Part shown: in pieces, positions 30,407-39,697 of the stretch
Position numbering within the stretch: position 1 is the stretch's first letter
How the letters are laid out: each line of letters opens with the position of its first letter
Source of the DNA: Caulobacter sp. UNC279MFTsu5.1
GTDB taxonomy: Bacteria; Pseudomonadota; Alphaproteobacteria; Caulobacterales; Caulobacteraceae
Direction of reading: 5' to 3'
Length of the DNA stretch: 64,000 nt
NCBI RefSeq assembly: GCF_900114015.1
Contig: NZ_FORN01000032.1
Span: forward strand, 1 to 64,000
The notes under the pieces: generated by a model
Told to the model about the DNA's origin: nothing
Database searches by the model: none
Seen by the model: the letters and a program-made list of their open reading frames with translations, nothing else
Made by a program: the position numbers and the translations under genes

Positions 30407-31702
30407 ATGCGAATCCTAGTGCTCGGCGCCTACGGCCTGATCGGCGGCTATGTCTGCGCGCGACTGCTGGCCGAGGACCACGCCGTGATCGGGGTCGGAC
30501 GCGACATCGCCGCGGCTCGCCGGCGCTTCCCCGCCGTCGACTGGCGCGCCGCCGACCTGCGGATCGCCACGGTCGCCGACTGGGCCGCGATGCTCCAGGG
30601 CGTCGACGCCGTGGTCAATTGCGCCGGCGCCCTGCAGGACAGCCCGCGCGACAACCTGAAGGCGGTGCACATCGACGGTGTCGCGCGGCTGGTCGAGGCC
30701 TGCGGCAAGGCTGGGGTCACGCGTTTCGTCCACGTCTCGGCGGCCGGCGTCGGTTCCGGCCGGCCCACGGTCTTCAACACCACCAAGCAGGCGGCCGAGG
30801 CCCTGTTGCGCGCCAGCGCGCTGGACTGGACGATCCTGCGGCCGGGCCTGGTGCTGGCTCCGGCGGCCTATGGAGGCACGGCCCTGCTGCGCGGCTTGGC
30901 GGGGTTTCCACTGGTCGTGCCCATCGCCTATCCCGACAGCCTGATCCACACCACCTCGGCCGAGGACGTGGCCATCGCCGTGCAGCGGGCGGTGGCGCTG
31001 GGCGCGCGGCGGCGGATCAGCGTCGACCTGGTCCACGCCAAGGCGGTGACCCTGGCCGAACTGGTGACGACGCTGCGCGGCTGGCTGGGCTTGCCGCCCG
31101 CCCGGGTGGTCGCCGTGCCGCCGATCCTGGCCCGCATGACCGCCGCGGCCGTCGACGCCCTGGCCTGGCTGGGCTGGCGCAGCCCGATGCGCACGGCCTC
31201 GCTGGAACAACTGCGCGCCGGCGTGCCCGGCGACGCCGACCAGGCCCAGAGGCTGCTGGGCTTCGCGCCCCGCTCGCTGCGCGCCATGCTCGACGGTTGG
31301 CCGTCCGGCGTGCAGGAGCGCTGGTTCTCCAAGAGCTATTTCCTCAAGCCGACGATCCTGTTCACCCTGTTCGGCTTCTGGTTCCTGTCGGGCCTGATCG
31401 GCCTGACCGCCGGCTTCGACCAGGCCGTGTCGGTGCTGACCACGGCCGGGGTCGGACTGGGTCCGGCCAAGGCGGCGGTGATCGGCGGCGGCGTCGCCGA
31501 CATCGCCCTGGCCCTGCTGCTGGCCTTCCGCAGGACCGCCGGCGCGGCCCTGCTGGGCATGCTGGCGCTGACCGCCGGCTATCTGGTCGGCGGCGCCCTT
31601 GTCAGACCCGACTTGTGGCTGGACCCGCTGGGGCCGTTTCTCAAGAGCGTTCCCGCCGCGGTGCTGGCCCTGGCGGCCCTGGCGCTGCTGGACGAACGCT
31701 GA
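30407..31702 (+). CDS. SDR-family oxidoreductase fused to a DoxX-like membrane domain
   Basis: A 431-aa two-domain protein. Residues 1-300 form an NAD(P)-binding Rossmann domain of the atypical/extended SDR type: GAYGLIGGYV (7-16), NCAGALQDS, FVHVSAAG and a DWTILRPGLVL strand. No classical YxxxK active site is evident. Residues about 305-431 form a membrane module with four helices (from KPTILFTLFGFWFLSG to VLALAALALL) resembling DoxX-like/DUF4267 domains. The substrate is unknown. Fusion places a nucleotide-binding domain on the cytoplasmic face. It is followed after 15 bp by a DUF2269 gene, a likely two-gene operon. Confidence 0.85.
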   Translation: MRILVLGAYGLIGGYVCARLLAEDHAVIGVGRDIAAARRRFPAVDWRAADLRIATVADWAAMLQGVDAVVNCAGALQDSPRDNLKAVHIDGVARLVEACGKAGVTRFVHVSAAGVGSGRPTVFNTTKQAAEALLRASALDWTILRPGLVLAPAAYGGTALLRGLAGFPLVVPIAYPDSLIHTTSAEDVAIAVQRAVALGARRRISVDLVHAKAVTLAELVTTLRGWLGLPPARVVAVPPILARMTAAAVDALAWLGWRSPMRTASLEQLRAGVPGDADQAQRLLGFAPRSLRAMLDGWPSGVQERWFSKSYFLKPTILFTLFGFWFLSGLIGLTAGFDQAVSVLTTAGVGLGPAKAAVIGGGVADIALALLLAFRRTAGAALLGMLALTAGYLVGGALVRPDLWLDPLGPFLKSVPAAVLALAALALLDER

Positions 31703-31717
31703 GACGGGAGCGCCCAG

Positions 31718-32188
31718 GTGGACCTCTACACCCTGGTCAAGGTCGCCCATGTGATCGGCTCGACGGTGCTGTTGGGCACGGGGGCGGGCATCGCCTTCTT
31801 CATGCTGATGGCCCATCGCACCCGCGACCCGGCCCTGATCGCCCACACCGCCGGGATCGTGGTGTTGGCCGACACCGTGTTCACCGCCACCGCCGTCATC
31901 GCCCAGCCGACCACCGGCGCGGCCCTGGCCCATATGGCCGGCTATCCGATCCTGAGCGGCTGGATCGGGCTGAGCCTGGCGCTCTACGTCGTCACCGGTC
32001 TGTGCTGGCTGCCGGTGGTATGGATCCAGCTGAAGCTGCGCGACTTGGCCACGGCGGCGACCCGCGACGGCGCCGCTCTGCCCACGCGCTATTTCAAGCT
32101 GTTCCGCGTTTGGTTCGTACTGGGCTTTCCCGCCTTCGCCGCCGTGACCGGCATCCTGTGGCTGATGATCGCCAAACCGTCGTTCTGA
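31718..32188 (+). CDS. DUF2269 family integral membrane protein
   Basis: A 156-aa protein with four membrane helices. The opening LYTLVKVAHVIGSTVLLGTGAGIAFFM is characteristic of DUF2269, with His12 and the later HMAGYPILSGWIGLSLALY. The start is GTG preceded by GGGAGCGCCCAG. This family often sits next to the SDR-DoxX-like fusion, as here, so the pair probably works together at the membrane; the reaction is unknown. Confidence 0.85.
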   Translation: MDLYTLVKVAHVIGSTVLLGTGAGIAFFMLMAHRTRDPALIAHTAGIVVLADTVFTATAVIAQPTTGAALAHMAGYPILSGWIGLSLALYVVTGLCWLPVVWIQLKLRDLATAATRDGAALPTRYFKLFRVWFVLGFPAFAAVTGILWLMIAKPSF

Positions 32189-32221
32189 GGCCTGAGCGAG
32201 CGAGCGGGCGGGGGCGGCGGC

Positions 32222-32872
32222 CTACCAGGCCGAGGCGCGGCCGTTGGGCAGGCGGGCGCGGCCGAGGCGGCGCTTGGCCGCCTTGCCGCAGCCGACGATC
32301 ATCGGCGCGTCGGCCCCGCGCAGCAGAGGCAGGTCGTCGAGGCTGTCGGTATAGGCGTAGGCCCAGCGCTGGCCATGACCCGCCTCGGCCAGGGCCTGGC
32401 ACTTGCGCTGGTGGCGGCAGTGGACGTCGGCGACCCAGCCGCCGGCCCGGCGCTTGAGCGAGGTGCCCAGCACGACGATCGGCCGGTCCAGGGGCGCGAT
32501 CAGGGCCTGGGCCAGGACGGTCGGGGCGGCGGTGACCACCACCACCTCGTCGCCGCCGGCGAAGTGGGCGTCCAGGGTCCGGACCCCTTGGCCCCGCCAG
32601 CGCAGGGGGAGGGCCCCCGCCTGGAAGCGGGCGGCGAAGTCGGCGCAGGACTCGCGCAGGGCCCGCTCGTCCAGCCCGACCGTGGCGATCCACAGCAGGA
32701 TCGACGCCCCGGCCCGCCGGGTGCGCGGCGCGAGCACCATCGGAACGGCGATCGGGGCGGCCAGTAGCGTGGCCAGGAAACGGGGAACGGAACGGCGCGC
32801 CCGGTCCCACAGCCACAGCGCCGTGGAATCGCCGTCCAGCAGGGTGCCGTCGAGATCGAACACCGCGAGCAT
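32222..32872 (-). CDS. HAD-IB family phosphatase
   Basis: A 216-aa haloacid-dehalogenase-superfamily hydrolase resembling SerB-type subfamily IB. Motif I FDLDGTLLDGDS gives the nucleophile Asp6 and acid Asp8. Motif II is VVTAAPT, motif III the conserved Lys of KCQALAEA, and motif IV is YTDSLDDLPLL. A membrane-associated helical cap (LATLLAAPIAVPMVLAPR) is seen in the middle. ATG at 32872 is preferred over an in-frame TTG two codons upstream. The physiological phosphate ester is not known. It is convergent with the DUF2269 gene. Confidence 0.85.
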   Translation of the reverse strand: MLAVFDLDGTLLDGDSTALWLWDRARRSVPRFLATLLAAPIAVPMVLAPRTRRAGASILLWIATVGLDERALRESCADFAARFQAGALPLRWRGQGVRTLDAHFAGGDEVVVVTAAPTVLAQALIAPLDRPIVVLGTSLKRRAGGWVADVHCRHQRKCQALAEAGHGQRWAYAYTDSLDDLPLLRGADAPMIVGCGKAAKRRLGRARLPNGRASAW

Positions 32873-33381
32873 GAGCAACCTCCACCCGTTACGGCCCGCC
32901 GGAGGGAGGAGGAATCCCGGCCGATCGGGCGCGAACCATCAGACACGCGCTCTATGTCAGAAACGCGTGACGATTGAGGTTCAGCTGTGGACAGATCGGG
33001 TTCTTTTGTGGGCCTGTCCTGCCGTCTCCGGTCGGGGTGGTCATGATCGAACACCGGGCTTCCCGTCGAGTGCTGGATCGAGCGGGTTCGCGTTCGACCG
33101 CGATGTCCTCCGCGCGGGAGAACCGTGCGCGCTCTATCGCCTGAGCCGATCGGCCGGGGAGGGGATCCTGGCATGACCTTGCCGGGCCGGCGGCGGGAGC
33201 GGCGAGGTTTCGGCCTCTAAGGGCTTGCTTTTTGGTCCGTTCGCGCCTATCTGCGCGGCCATTCCACACGTGGACGTGCGGCGACGCCGGGGAGACATCC
33301 CGTCGTTACCGTTCCGGTCCCGGTCCGAATCGTCGGAGCGGGGGTGTCCACGGAGGTTCAACCGGAAGAAGGAGACCTATC
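32873..33381. other. Gene-free region upstream of rpsB (leader/promoter zone)
   Basis: About 509 bp without a credible coding frame, between the divergently transcribed HAD phosphatase and rpsB. A possible rpsB promoter is TTGCTT (33225-33230) with CTATCT (33247-33252) at 16-nt spacing, a weak match. Transcription from there would give a leader of about 120 nt with several GC-rich inverted repeats, plausible as an autoregulatory S2 target, but no known leader motif was recognised. Confidence 0.35.
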
Positions 33382-34248
33382 ATGGCGCTTCCCGAATTCT
33401 CCATGCGTCAGCTCTTGGAAGCTGGCGCCCACTTCGGCCACCAGACCCACCGCTGGAACCCGAAGATGGACCGCTACATCTTTGGTTCGCGTTCGAACAT
33501 CCACATCATCGACCTGTCGCAGTCGATCCCGCTGCTGCACCAGGCCCTGGTGAAGGTGCGTGAAGTCGCCGCCGCCGGCGGCCGCGTGCTGTTCGTCGGC
33601 ACCAAGCGCCAGGCCAGCGACCCGGTCGCCACGGCCGCCAAGCGCTGCGCCCAGTACTATGTCAACCACCGCTGGCTCGGCGGCACCCTGACCAACTGGC
33701 GCACCGTCTCGGGCTCGATCGCGCGCCTGCGCGAGCTGGAAGGCGTTCTGTCGGGCGAAGGCGCCGGCCGTTCCAAGAAGGAACTGCTGCAGCTGACCCG
33801 CGAGCGCGACAAGCTGGAGCTGTCGCTGGGCGGCATCAAGGACATGGGCGGCATCCCCGACATCATGTTCGTGATCGACACCAACAAGGAAGCGATCGCG
33901 ATCCTGGAAGCCCGCAAGCTGAACATCCCGGTCGTCGCCATCCTCGACACCAACTGCGATCCGGACGGCATCACCTATCCGATCCCGGGCAACGACGACG
34001 CCGCCCGCGCCCTGCAGCTGTACTGCGACCTGATCGCCGACGCCGTCCTGGACGGTCTGGCCGCCGGCCAAGCCGCTTCGGGCGTCGACCTGGGCGCCTC
34101 GGTGGCTCCGGTCGAGCCGACCCTGGCCCGCGAACTGACCCCGGAGCCGGTGGCTGAAGCCGCCGCCGCCGAAGCGGCTCCGGAAGCCGCTCAGGACGCG
34201 ACGACCGAAGCCCTGGACGCCGTCGCCGACGAGCCGGCCGCGAGCTGA
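33382..34248 (+). CDS. rpsB: 30S ribosomal protein S2
   Basis: Small-subunit protein S2, 288 aa. The family start [29 protein letters not shown] and [14 protein letters not shown] are clear. It is longer than E. coli S2 (241 aa) because of an Ala/Glu/Pro-rich acidic C-terminal extension of about 40 residues, common in Caulobacterales. GAAGAAGGAG precedes the ATG as ribosome-binding site; upstream in-frame codons are not part of the family. Forms a transcription unit with tsf. Confidence 0.97.
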   Translation: MALPEFSMRQLLEAGAHFGHQTHRWNPKMDRYIFGSRSNIHIIDLSQSIPLLHQALVKVREVAAAGGRVLFVGTKRQASDPVATAAKRCAQYYVNHRWLGGTLTNWRTVSGSIARLRELEGVLSGEGAGRSKKELLQLTRERDKLELSLGGIKDMGGIPDIMFVIDTNKEAIAILEARKLNIPVVAILDTNCDPDGITYPIPGNDDAARALQLYCDLIADAVLDGLAAGQAASGVDLGASVAPVEPTLARELTPEPVAEAAAAEAAPEAAQDATTEALDAVADEPAAS

Positions 34249-34305
34249 TTTTCCGATCGCCGGGTCGGGATTTCGGTCCTGACCCGGTCTTCGTGACCCT
34301 GTCAT

Positions 34306-34331
34306 GCGACCGAGCTATCAAGCTCGGTCGC
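34306..34331 (+). other. Stem-loop in the rpsB-tsf spacer
   Basis: A perfect 11-bp inverted repeat, GCGACCGAGCT/AGCTCGGTCGC with loop ATCA, followed by TAAACG and not by a T-tract. It lies in the 108-bp gap between rpsB and tsf. A second, imperfect hairpin (34259-34289, CCGGGTCGGG/CCTGACCCGG) precedes it. Position suggests an attenuator or an mRNA stabiliser/processing site that sets the ratio of S2 to EF-Ts. Function is inferred. Confidence 0.5.
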
Positions 34332-34356
34332 TAAACGTTTGAATCTGGAGGATTTC

Positions 34357-35295
34357 ATGGCTGAGATCACGGCAGCGCTGGTGAAAGAACTGCGCGAAAA
34401 GTCCGGCGTCGGCATGATGGACTGCAAGAAGGCCCTGCAAGAGAACGGCGGCGACATCGACGCCTCCATCGACTGGCTGCGCGCCAAGGGCCTGTCCAAG
34501 GCCGCCAAGAAGGCCGACCGCGTCGCGGCCGAAGGCCTGGTCGGCATCGCCGTCCGCAACGACGGCGCCGGCATGACCGCCGCGGCCGTCGAGGTGAACG
34601 CCGAGACCGACTTCCTGGGCCGTAACGACCTGTTCCAGAACGCCGTCCGCAAGATCGCGGCCGTCGGCCTGGACAACGACGGCGTGGACGCCATCAACGC
34701 GGCCAAGACCGCCGACGGCGACGTCGTGTCGGACGTACTGACCAACCTGATCGCCACCATCGGCGAGAACATGGTCCTGCGCCGCTCGGCCAAGTTCAGC
34801 GTCGCCCAGGGCGCGGTGTCGTCCTACATCCACAATGCGACCGCTCCGGACCTGGGCCGTATCGGCGTGCTCGTGGCCATCGAAGGCGCTGGCGACCAGG
34901 CCAAGATCCTGGAGCTGGGCCGCAAGATCGCCATGCACGTGGCCGCCACCGCCCCGCTGTCGCTGTCGCCGGACGACCTGGACCAGGCCGCCATCGAGAA
35001 GGAGCGCCAGATCTTCACCGAGCAGGCGCTGGAGTCGGGCAAGCCCGCCGCCGTCGTCGAGAAGATGGTCGAAGGCCGCATCCGCAAGTTCCTGGAAGAA
35101 GTCGTGCTGCTGAAGCAGGCCTTCGTCATGAACCCGGACCAGACCGTCGAGCAGCTGGTCGCCGAGGCCGGCAAGGAACTGGGCTCGCCGCTCACCGTGA
35201 AGGGCTTCGTTCGCCTGGCCCTGGGTGAAGGCGTCGAGAAGGCTCCGGAAGGCGATTTCGCCGCCGAGGTCGCCGCCATGGCCGGCCAAGCCTAA
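34357..35295 (+). CDS. tsf: Translation elongation factor Ts
   Basis: Guanine-nucleotide exchange factor for EF-Tu, 312 aa. The N-terminal UBA-like domain with [21 protein letters not shown] and the TDFL motif ([15 protein letters not shown]), which contacts EF-Tu, are present. The ATG at 34357 is preceded by CTGGAGGATTTC. The unit ends at a strong terminator about 60 bp downstream. Confidence 0.97.
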   Translation: MAEITAALVKELREKSGVGMMDCKKALQENGGDIDASIDWLRAKGLSKAAKKADRVAAEGLVGIAVRNDGAGMTAAAVEVNAETDFLGRNDLFQNAVRKIAAVGLDNDGVDAINAAKTADGDVVSDVLTNLIATIGENMVLRRSAKFSVAQGAVSSYIHNATAPDLGRIGVLVAIEGAGDQAKILELGRKIAMHVAATAPLSLSPDDLDQAAIEKERQIFTEQALESGKPAAVVEKMVEGRIRKFLEEVVLLKQAFVMNPDQTVEQLVAEAGKELGSPLTVKGFVRLALGEGVEKAPEGDFAAEVAAMAGQA

Positions 35296-35356
35296 GTCTT
35301 CTCCGCCGCCTTCCCAGTCTTCGGAAAAAGGGGGCGGCGGACCAGACCGCCTATCG

Positions 35357-35395
35357 AAGGCGCGGCGCGCATTGAGCGCGCGCCGCGCCTTTTTT
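35357..35395 (+). terminator. Strong intrinsic terminator of rpsB-tsf
   Basis: A 14-bp uninterrupted stem (AAGGCGCGGCGCGC at 35357-35370, complementary arm 35378-35391), loop ATTGAGC, then a run of six T ending at 35395. It separates rpsB-tsf from pyrH, so pyrH needs its own promoter in the following 110 bp, where none was recognised with confidence. Confidence 0.9.
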
Positions 35396-35508
35396 GCGCG
35401 CGGGTCGCGTTCTGCACGCGATCTGGCCGGTTTCAGCCCGGAAAACCGATCCCACTTTTCCGGAACGCGCACTATGTTGCGTCCCGTCGACTCAGGAAGA
35501 GCCTCCGC

Positions 35509-36246
35509 ATGTCCGAACCCCAGCACAGACCCTATCGCCGCGTGCTTCTGAAGGTTTCGGGCGAGGTGTTGATGGGCGACACGCCCTACGGCATCGACAC
35601 CAAGACCGTCGAATCGGTGGCCGAGGATATCCGCGAGATCGTCCAGTCCGGCGTCGAGCTGTGCCTGGTGATCGGCGGCGGCAACATCTTCCGCGGCATG
35701 GCCGGCGCGGCCAAGGGCATGGAACGCTCCAGCGCCGACTACATGGGCATGTTGGCCACGGTGATGAACGCCCTGGCCATGCAGGACGCCCTGGAGCGCA
35801 TCGGCGTCTCCACCCGCGTGCAGTCGGCCATCCCGATGGCCACCGTCTGCGAACCCTACATCCGCCGCCGCGCCCAGCGGCACCTGGAGAAGGGCAGGGT
35901 GGTGATCTTCGCCGCCGGCACAGGCAACCCGTTCTTCACCACCGACACCGCCGCCGCCCTGCGCGCCGCCGAGATGCAGTGCGACGCCCTGTTCAAGGGC
36001 ACCAGCGTCGACGGCATCTACAGCGCCGATCCCAAGAAGGACCCTGAGGCCAAGCGCTACGACACGCTCAACTACATGGACGTGCTGGCCAAGGACCTGC
36101 GGGTCATGGACGCCTCGGCCGTGGCTCTGATGCGCGACAACAACATCCCGATCGTGGTCTTCTCCATCAAGGGACGCGGCAACCTGCTGAACGTCCTCAA
36201 GGGGCAGGGAACGCACACCGTCGTCTCCGGCGCCCGCGCCGCCTAA
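35509..36246 (+). CDS. pyrH: UMP kinase
   Basis: Phosphorylates UMP to UDP in pyrimidine nucleotide synthesis; the bacterial enzyme is an amino-acid-kinase-fold hexamer regulated by GTP and UTP. The 245-aa protein has [24 protein letters not shown], the [20 protein letters not shown] segment, and [20 protein letters not shown]. The length and ends are normal. It begins a new co-directional run (pyrH-frr-uppS-cdsA-dxr-mmpA-bamA...) after the tsf terminator. Confidence 0.97.
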   Translation: MSEPQHRPYRRVLLKVSGEVLMGDTPYGIDTKTVESVAEDIREIVQSGVELCLVIGGGNIFRGMAGAAKGMERSSADYMGMLATVMNALAMQDALERIGVSTRVQSAIPMATVCEPYIRRRAQRHLEKGRVVIFAAGTGNPFFTTDTAAALRAAEMQCDALFKGTSVDGIYSADPKKDPEAKRYDTLNYMDVLAKDLRVMDASAVALMRDNNIPIVVFSIKGRGNLLNVLKGQGTHTVVSGARAA

Positions 36247-36271
36247 TTTCCCAGCGAAGAGAGCCCAAGCC

Positions 36272-36838
36272 ATGGCCACCGCCGAAAAGCCCGTCCTGTC
36301 CCGCTACAAGGACCGCATGGACAAGTCCGTCGTCGCCCTGAAGGAGGAGTTCGCCTCCCTGCGCACGGGCCGCGCCTCCGCCAGCCTGCTGGACCAGGTG
36401 ATGGTCGAGGCCTACGGCTCGTCGACCCCGCTGAACGCGGTGGCCTCGATCAGCGTACCCGAGCCGCGCCAGATCAATGTCAACGTCTGGGACAAGGGCG
36501 TCGTCGTCTCCGTCGAAAAGGCGATCCGCAATGCGGGCCTGGGCCTGAACCCGGTGGTCGAGGGCCAGAACCTGCGCATCCCGATCCCGCCGCTGACCGA
36601 GGAGCGCCGCAAGGAACTGGTCAAGGTCGCCGGCAAATACGCCGAGCAACAAAAGGTCGCGGTCCGCAACATCCGCCGCGACGCCAACGACGACCTCAAG
36701 AAGGCCGAAAAGGCTTCCGTCATCAGCGAAGACGAGCTGAAGAAGATGGAGACGGAGGTCCAGAAGATGACCGACGAGGCCATCAAGCGCGTCGACGAGG
36801 CCTTGAAAACCAAAGAACAAGAGATCATGCAGGTTTAG
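36272..36838 (+). CDS. frr: Ribosome recycling factor
   Basis: Splits post-termination ribosomes together with EF-G. It has 188 aa, standard length. The family segments are seen: [46 protein letters not shown], and [23 protein letters not shown] ribosome-binding site precedes the ATG. It follows pyrH by 25 bp. Confidence 0.97.
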   Translation: MATAEKPVLSRYKDRMDKSVVALKEEFASLRTGRASASLLDQVMVEAYGSSTPLNAVASISVPEPRQINVNVWDKGVVVSVEKAIRNAGLGLNPVVEGQNLRIPIPPLTEERRKELVKVAGKYAEQQKVAVRNIRRDANDDLKKAEKASVISEDELKKMETEVQKMTDEAIKRVDEALKTKEQEIMQV

Positions 36839-36881
36839 CATCGACCTGTGTGTGGGGGACGATGAGGGAAGGCTGAAGCGC

Positions 36882-37661
36882 ATGGCGCCGACGACCGGCC
36901 TGCAGGATGTCACGACGCGCGCCGGGGGCGCGAAGTCGGGCCAATCCCTGCATGTGGCCATCATCATGGACGGCAACGGCCGTTGGGCGAAGCGGCGCAA
37001 CCTGCCGCGCGTCCTGGGTCATCGCGCCGGCGTCAACGCCCTGAAGCGGACCGTCGAAGGCGCCGCGCCGCTGGGCGTGGGCGTGATGACCGTGTTCGGC
37101 TTCTCCACCGAGAACTGGAGCCGTCCGCCGCAGGAGGTGTCGGAACTGATGGGCCTGCTGAAGGCCTATCTGGAGTCCGACCTCGAGCGCCTGGCCCGCG
37201 AGGGCGTGAGGGTGCGGATCATCGGCCGTCGGACCGGCCTGGCCCCCGACGTGCTGGACGTCATCGAGCGGGCCGAGCGCCGGACCGCCCATAACGACGC
37301 CTTCCTGCTGCAGGTGGCGTTCAACTATGGCGGCCGGGCCGACATCGCCGACGCCGCGCGCGCCTTCGCCGAGGCGGTGGAGCGGGGCGAGGCCCGGGCG
37401 GCCGACCTGGACGAGGCGCTGTTCGAACAGCGCCTGTCGACGGCCGGAGCCCCGGCGCCCGACGTGATCGTGCGCACCAGCGGCGAGCAGCGGATCTCGA
37501 ATTTCCTGCTTTGGGAATGCGCCTACGCCGAACTCGTGTATCAGGATGTTCTTTGGCCGGACTATGGGCCCGAACATCTGGCCGCCGCGTTGACGGAGTA
37601 TCGCAGCCGCGACCGTCGCTATGGAGGTATCGCCGTCGATGACGTCGCCGTCGCCGGCTAA
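36882..37661 (+). CDS. uppS: Undecaprenyl diphosphate synthase
   Basis: cis-Prenyltransferase that makes the C55 lipid carrier for peptidoglycan and other envelope polymers. The 259-aa product has the catalytic segment IIMDGNGRWAKRR with Asp30, FGFSTENWSRPP, FNYGGRADIADA and RTSGEQRISNFLLWECAYAEL. The ATG at 36882 was chosen; a GTG at 36852 would add ten residues (MGDDEGRLKR). The 3' end overlaps cdsA. Confidence 0.95.
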   Translation: MAPTTGLQDVTTRAGGAKSGQSLHVAIIMDGNGRWAKRRNLPRVLGHRAGVNALKRTVEGAAPLGVGVMTVFGFSTENWSRPPQEVSELMGLLKAYLESDLERLAREGVRVRIIGRRTGLAPDVLDVIERAERRTAHNDAFLLQVAFNYGGRADIADAARAFAEAVERGEARAADLDEALFEQRLSTAGAPAPDVIVRTSGEQRISNFLLWECAYAELVYQDVLWPDYGPEHLAAALTEYRSRDRRYGGIAVDDVAVAG

Positions 37662-38487
37662 ACGTTTCAACTGGAGCAACCTGCGGATCCGTGTCGCCTC
37701 GGCCACGGTGCTGGTGCCTACGGTCGTGGCCGCCGTGTGGTTCGGCGATGTCTGGTACCTGGGCCTGATCCTGGTGGGCGTCGCATTGCTGGCCCGCGAA
37801 TGGGCCGAGATGAGCGCCCGGCGGTCCGTGCTAGGCGTTGCCCTGGCGATCGGCGCGGCCGTGGCGATCTCGGTGATCGTCGCCTTCCGCGGCCATTACT
37901 ACATCACCTGGCCGGTCGTGGTCGTCGGGGCCGTGGCCGCGGCGCTGATGGCGCGCGGTGCGGTCGAGCGGCGAGCCGACGCGGCCTATGGCGTGATCTA
38001 TATCGCCCCGGCGGTGATCGCGATGATCTGGCTGCGCCGGATGGACGCCGGCCTCTCGTGGACCCTGCTGATGTTCACCGTCACCTGGTTCGCCGACATC
38101 TTCGCCTTCGCTGTCGGCAGCCTGCTGAAGGGCCCCAAGCTGTGGCCGCGCTATTCGCCCAACAAGACCTGGTCGGGCTTCTTCGGCGGGCTGGTCGCCG
38201 CCTCGCTGGGCGCGATCGGCATCGTGGCGCTGTCCCAGCTTCTGCCCGCCCTGCCGGACCTGCACCTGGCCTGGCCCGTGGCCGCCGCGATCGGCCTGCT
38301 GGGCGGCCTGGCCACCATGGCCGGCGACCTCTGGGAATCGATGCTCAAGCGCCGGTTCGGCGTGAAGGATTCGGGCGACCTGATCCCCGGCCACGGCGGC
38401 ATGCTGGACCGGGTCGACGGCCTGATGTTCGCGGCGATCGTGGTCGCCGGCGCGCGGCTGCTGGACCAGTGGGGATGGCTGCCTTGA
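37639..38487 (+). CDS. cdsA: Phosphatidate cytidylyltransferase
   Basis: Makes CDP-diacylglycerol from phosphatidic acid and CTP, the precursor of all membrane phospholipids. The 282-aa protein has about seven or eight membrane helices and the complete CdsA signature [20 protein letters not shown] followed by GMLDRVD near the C-terminus. ATG 37639 is preferred, with GGAGG upstream at 37623-37627; an earlier ATG at 37621 would overlap uppS by 41 bp. The end overlaps dxr by 13 bp. Confidence 0.94.
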   Translation: MTSPSPAKRFNWSNLRIRVASATVLVPTVVAAVWFGDVWYLGLILVGVALLAREWAEMSARRSVLGVALAIGAAVAISVIVAFRGHYYITWPVVVVGAVAAALMARGAVERRADAAYGVIYIAPAVIAMIWLRRMDAGLSWTLLMFTVTWFADIFAFAVGSLLKGPKLWPRYSPNKTWSGFFGGLVAASLGAIGIVALSQLLPALPDLHLAWPVAAAIGLLGGLATMAGDLWESMLKRRFGVKDSGDLIPGHGGMLDRVDGLMFAAIVVAGARLLDQWGWLP

Positions 38488-39668
38488 CCGCCGCCCGCAA
38501 GGTCGTGGTGCTGGGCTCCACCGGATCCATCGGCGTCTCCACCCTGGACCTGTTCGAACAGGCGGGCGTCGCCGTCGAGATCCTGGCCCTGACGGCCGGC
38601 CGCAACGTCGCCAAGCTGGCCGAGCAGGCCCTGCGCTGGAAGCCCCAGGTCGCCGTCATCGACGACGAGACCTGTCTGGCCGAACTGCGCGAACGCCTGG
38701 CCGGTTCCGGCGTGCGGGCCGCCGCCGGCGCCGCCGCGGTCTCCGAGGCCGCCGCCATGGGCGCGGACTGGGTGATGTCGGCGATCGTCGGCGCGGCGGG
38801 CCTAGCCCCGACCCTGGCCGCGGCCCGCACCGGAGCGGTCATCGCCCTGGCCAACAAGGAAAGCCTGGTCTGCGCCGGCCCGGCCTTGCTGGCCATCGCC
38901 TGCCAGGCCGGCGGCTCGGTGATTCCCGTCGATTCCGAGCATTCGGCGATCTTCCAGGTGCTGCAGCGCGATTGTATCGACCGGGTGTCGCGCCTGATCC
39001 TGACGGCTTCGGGCGGCCCCTTCCGCACCTGGGACAAGGCCGCCATGGCCCAAGCCACGCCGGAGCAGGCGGTGGCCCACCCCAACTGGTCGATGGGCGC
39101 CAAGATTTCGGTCGATTCCGCGACGATGATGAACAAGGGCCTTGAGATGATCGAGGCGTCCTACCTGTTCGAGACCCCGCAAGAGCGCATCGACGTCGTG
39201 ATCCACCCGCAGTCCGTGATCCACAGCCTGGTCGAGTACGCCGACGGCTCGACGCTGGCCCAGCTGGGGCCGCCGGACATGCGCAGCCCGATATCCTGCG
39301 CCTTCTCCTGGCCCCAGCGCCTGTCGTGGCCCGCCAAGCCCCTGGATCTGGCCGCGTACGCCAGCCTGACCTTCGAAGCGCCGGACCTGGACCGCTTCCC
39401 GTCGATCGCCATCGCCCGCGAGGCTTTGCGCCTGGGCGGCGGCGCGCCGGCCGCGATGAACGCCGCCAACGAGGTGGCCGTCGCGGCCTTCCTTGACCGC
39501 CAGATCGGCTTTCTGGATATTGCCGGCGCGGTGGCGGGGACTCTTGAGCGCATGAACGGCCTAGGCGAGCTCGCCGACAGCCACGGCGACGCCCTCGACA
39601 GCGCGATGATGACCGACGCTTCGGCCCGCCGCATTGCGGCCGAGGTTGTCGGCCAGAAGCGTACCTAG
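38475..39668 (+). CDS. dxr: 1-deoxy-D-xylulose 5-phosphate reductoisomerase
   Basis: Committed step of the MEP isoprenoid pathway, feeding UppS and quinone synthesis; target of fosmidomycin. The 397-aa protein has the NADPH motif [14 protein letters not shown] at the N-terminus, NKESLVCAG, the metal/substrate region [19 protein letters not shown], and [19 protein letters not shown]. The ATG at 38475 gives the usual N-terminus; the open frame continues upstream inside cdsA but is not coding there. It is followed by mmpA after 29 bp. Confidence 0.96.
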   Translation: MAALTAARKVVVLGSTGSIGVSTLDLFEQAGVAVEILALTAGRNVAKLAEQALRWKPQVAVIDDETCLAELRERLAGSGVRAAAGAAAVSEAAAMGADWVMSAIVGAAGLAPTLAAARTGAVIALANKESLVCAGPALLAIACQAGGSVIPVDSEHSAIFQVLQRDCIDRVSRLILTASGGPFRTWDKAAMAQATPEQAVAHPNWSMGAKISVDSATMMNKGLEMIEASYLFETPQERIDVVIHPQSVIHSLVEYADGSTLAQLGPPDMRSPISCAFSWPQRLSWPAKPLDLAAYASLTFEAPDLDRFPSIAIAREALRLGGGAPAAMNAANEVAVAAFLDRQIGFLDIAGAVAGTLERMNGLGELADSHGDALDSAMMTDASARRIAAEVVGQKRT

Positions 39669-39697
39669 AGACTGACCGGGGAGTTGGGCGCCACCTT

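Noticed and set aside
32873..33381. Short open frames in both strands upstream of rpsB
   Set aside because: They lack ribosome-binding sites, start at poor positions and show no protein-like composition.
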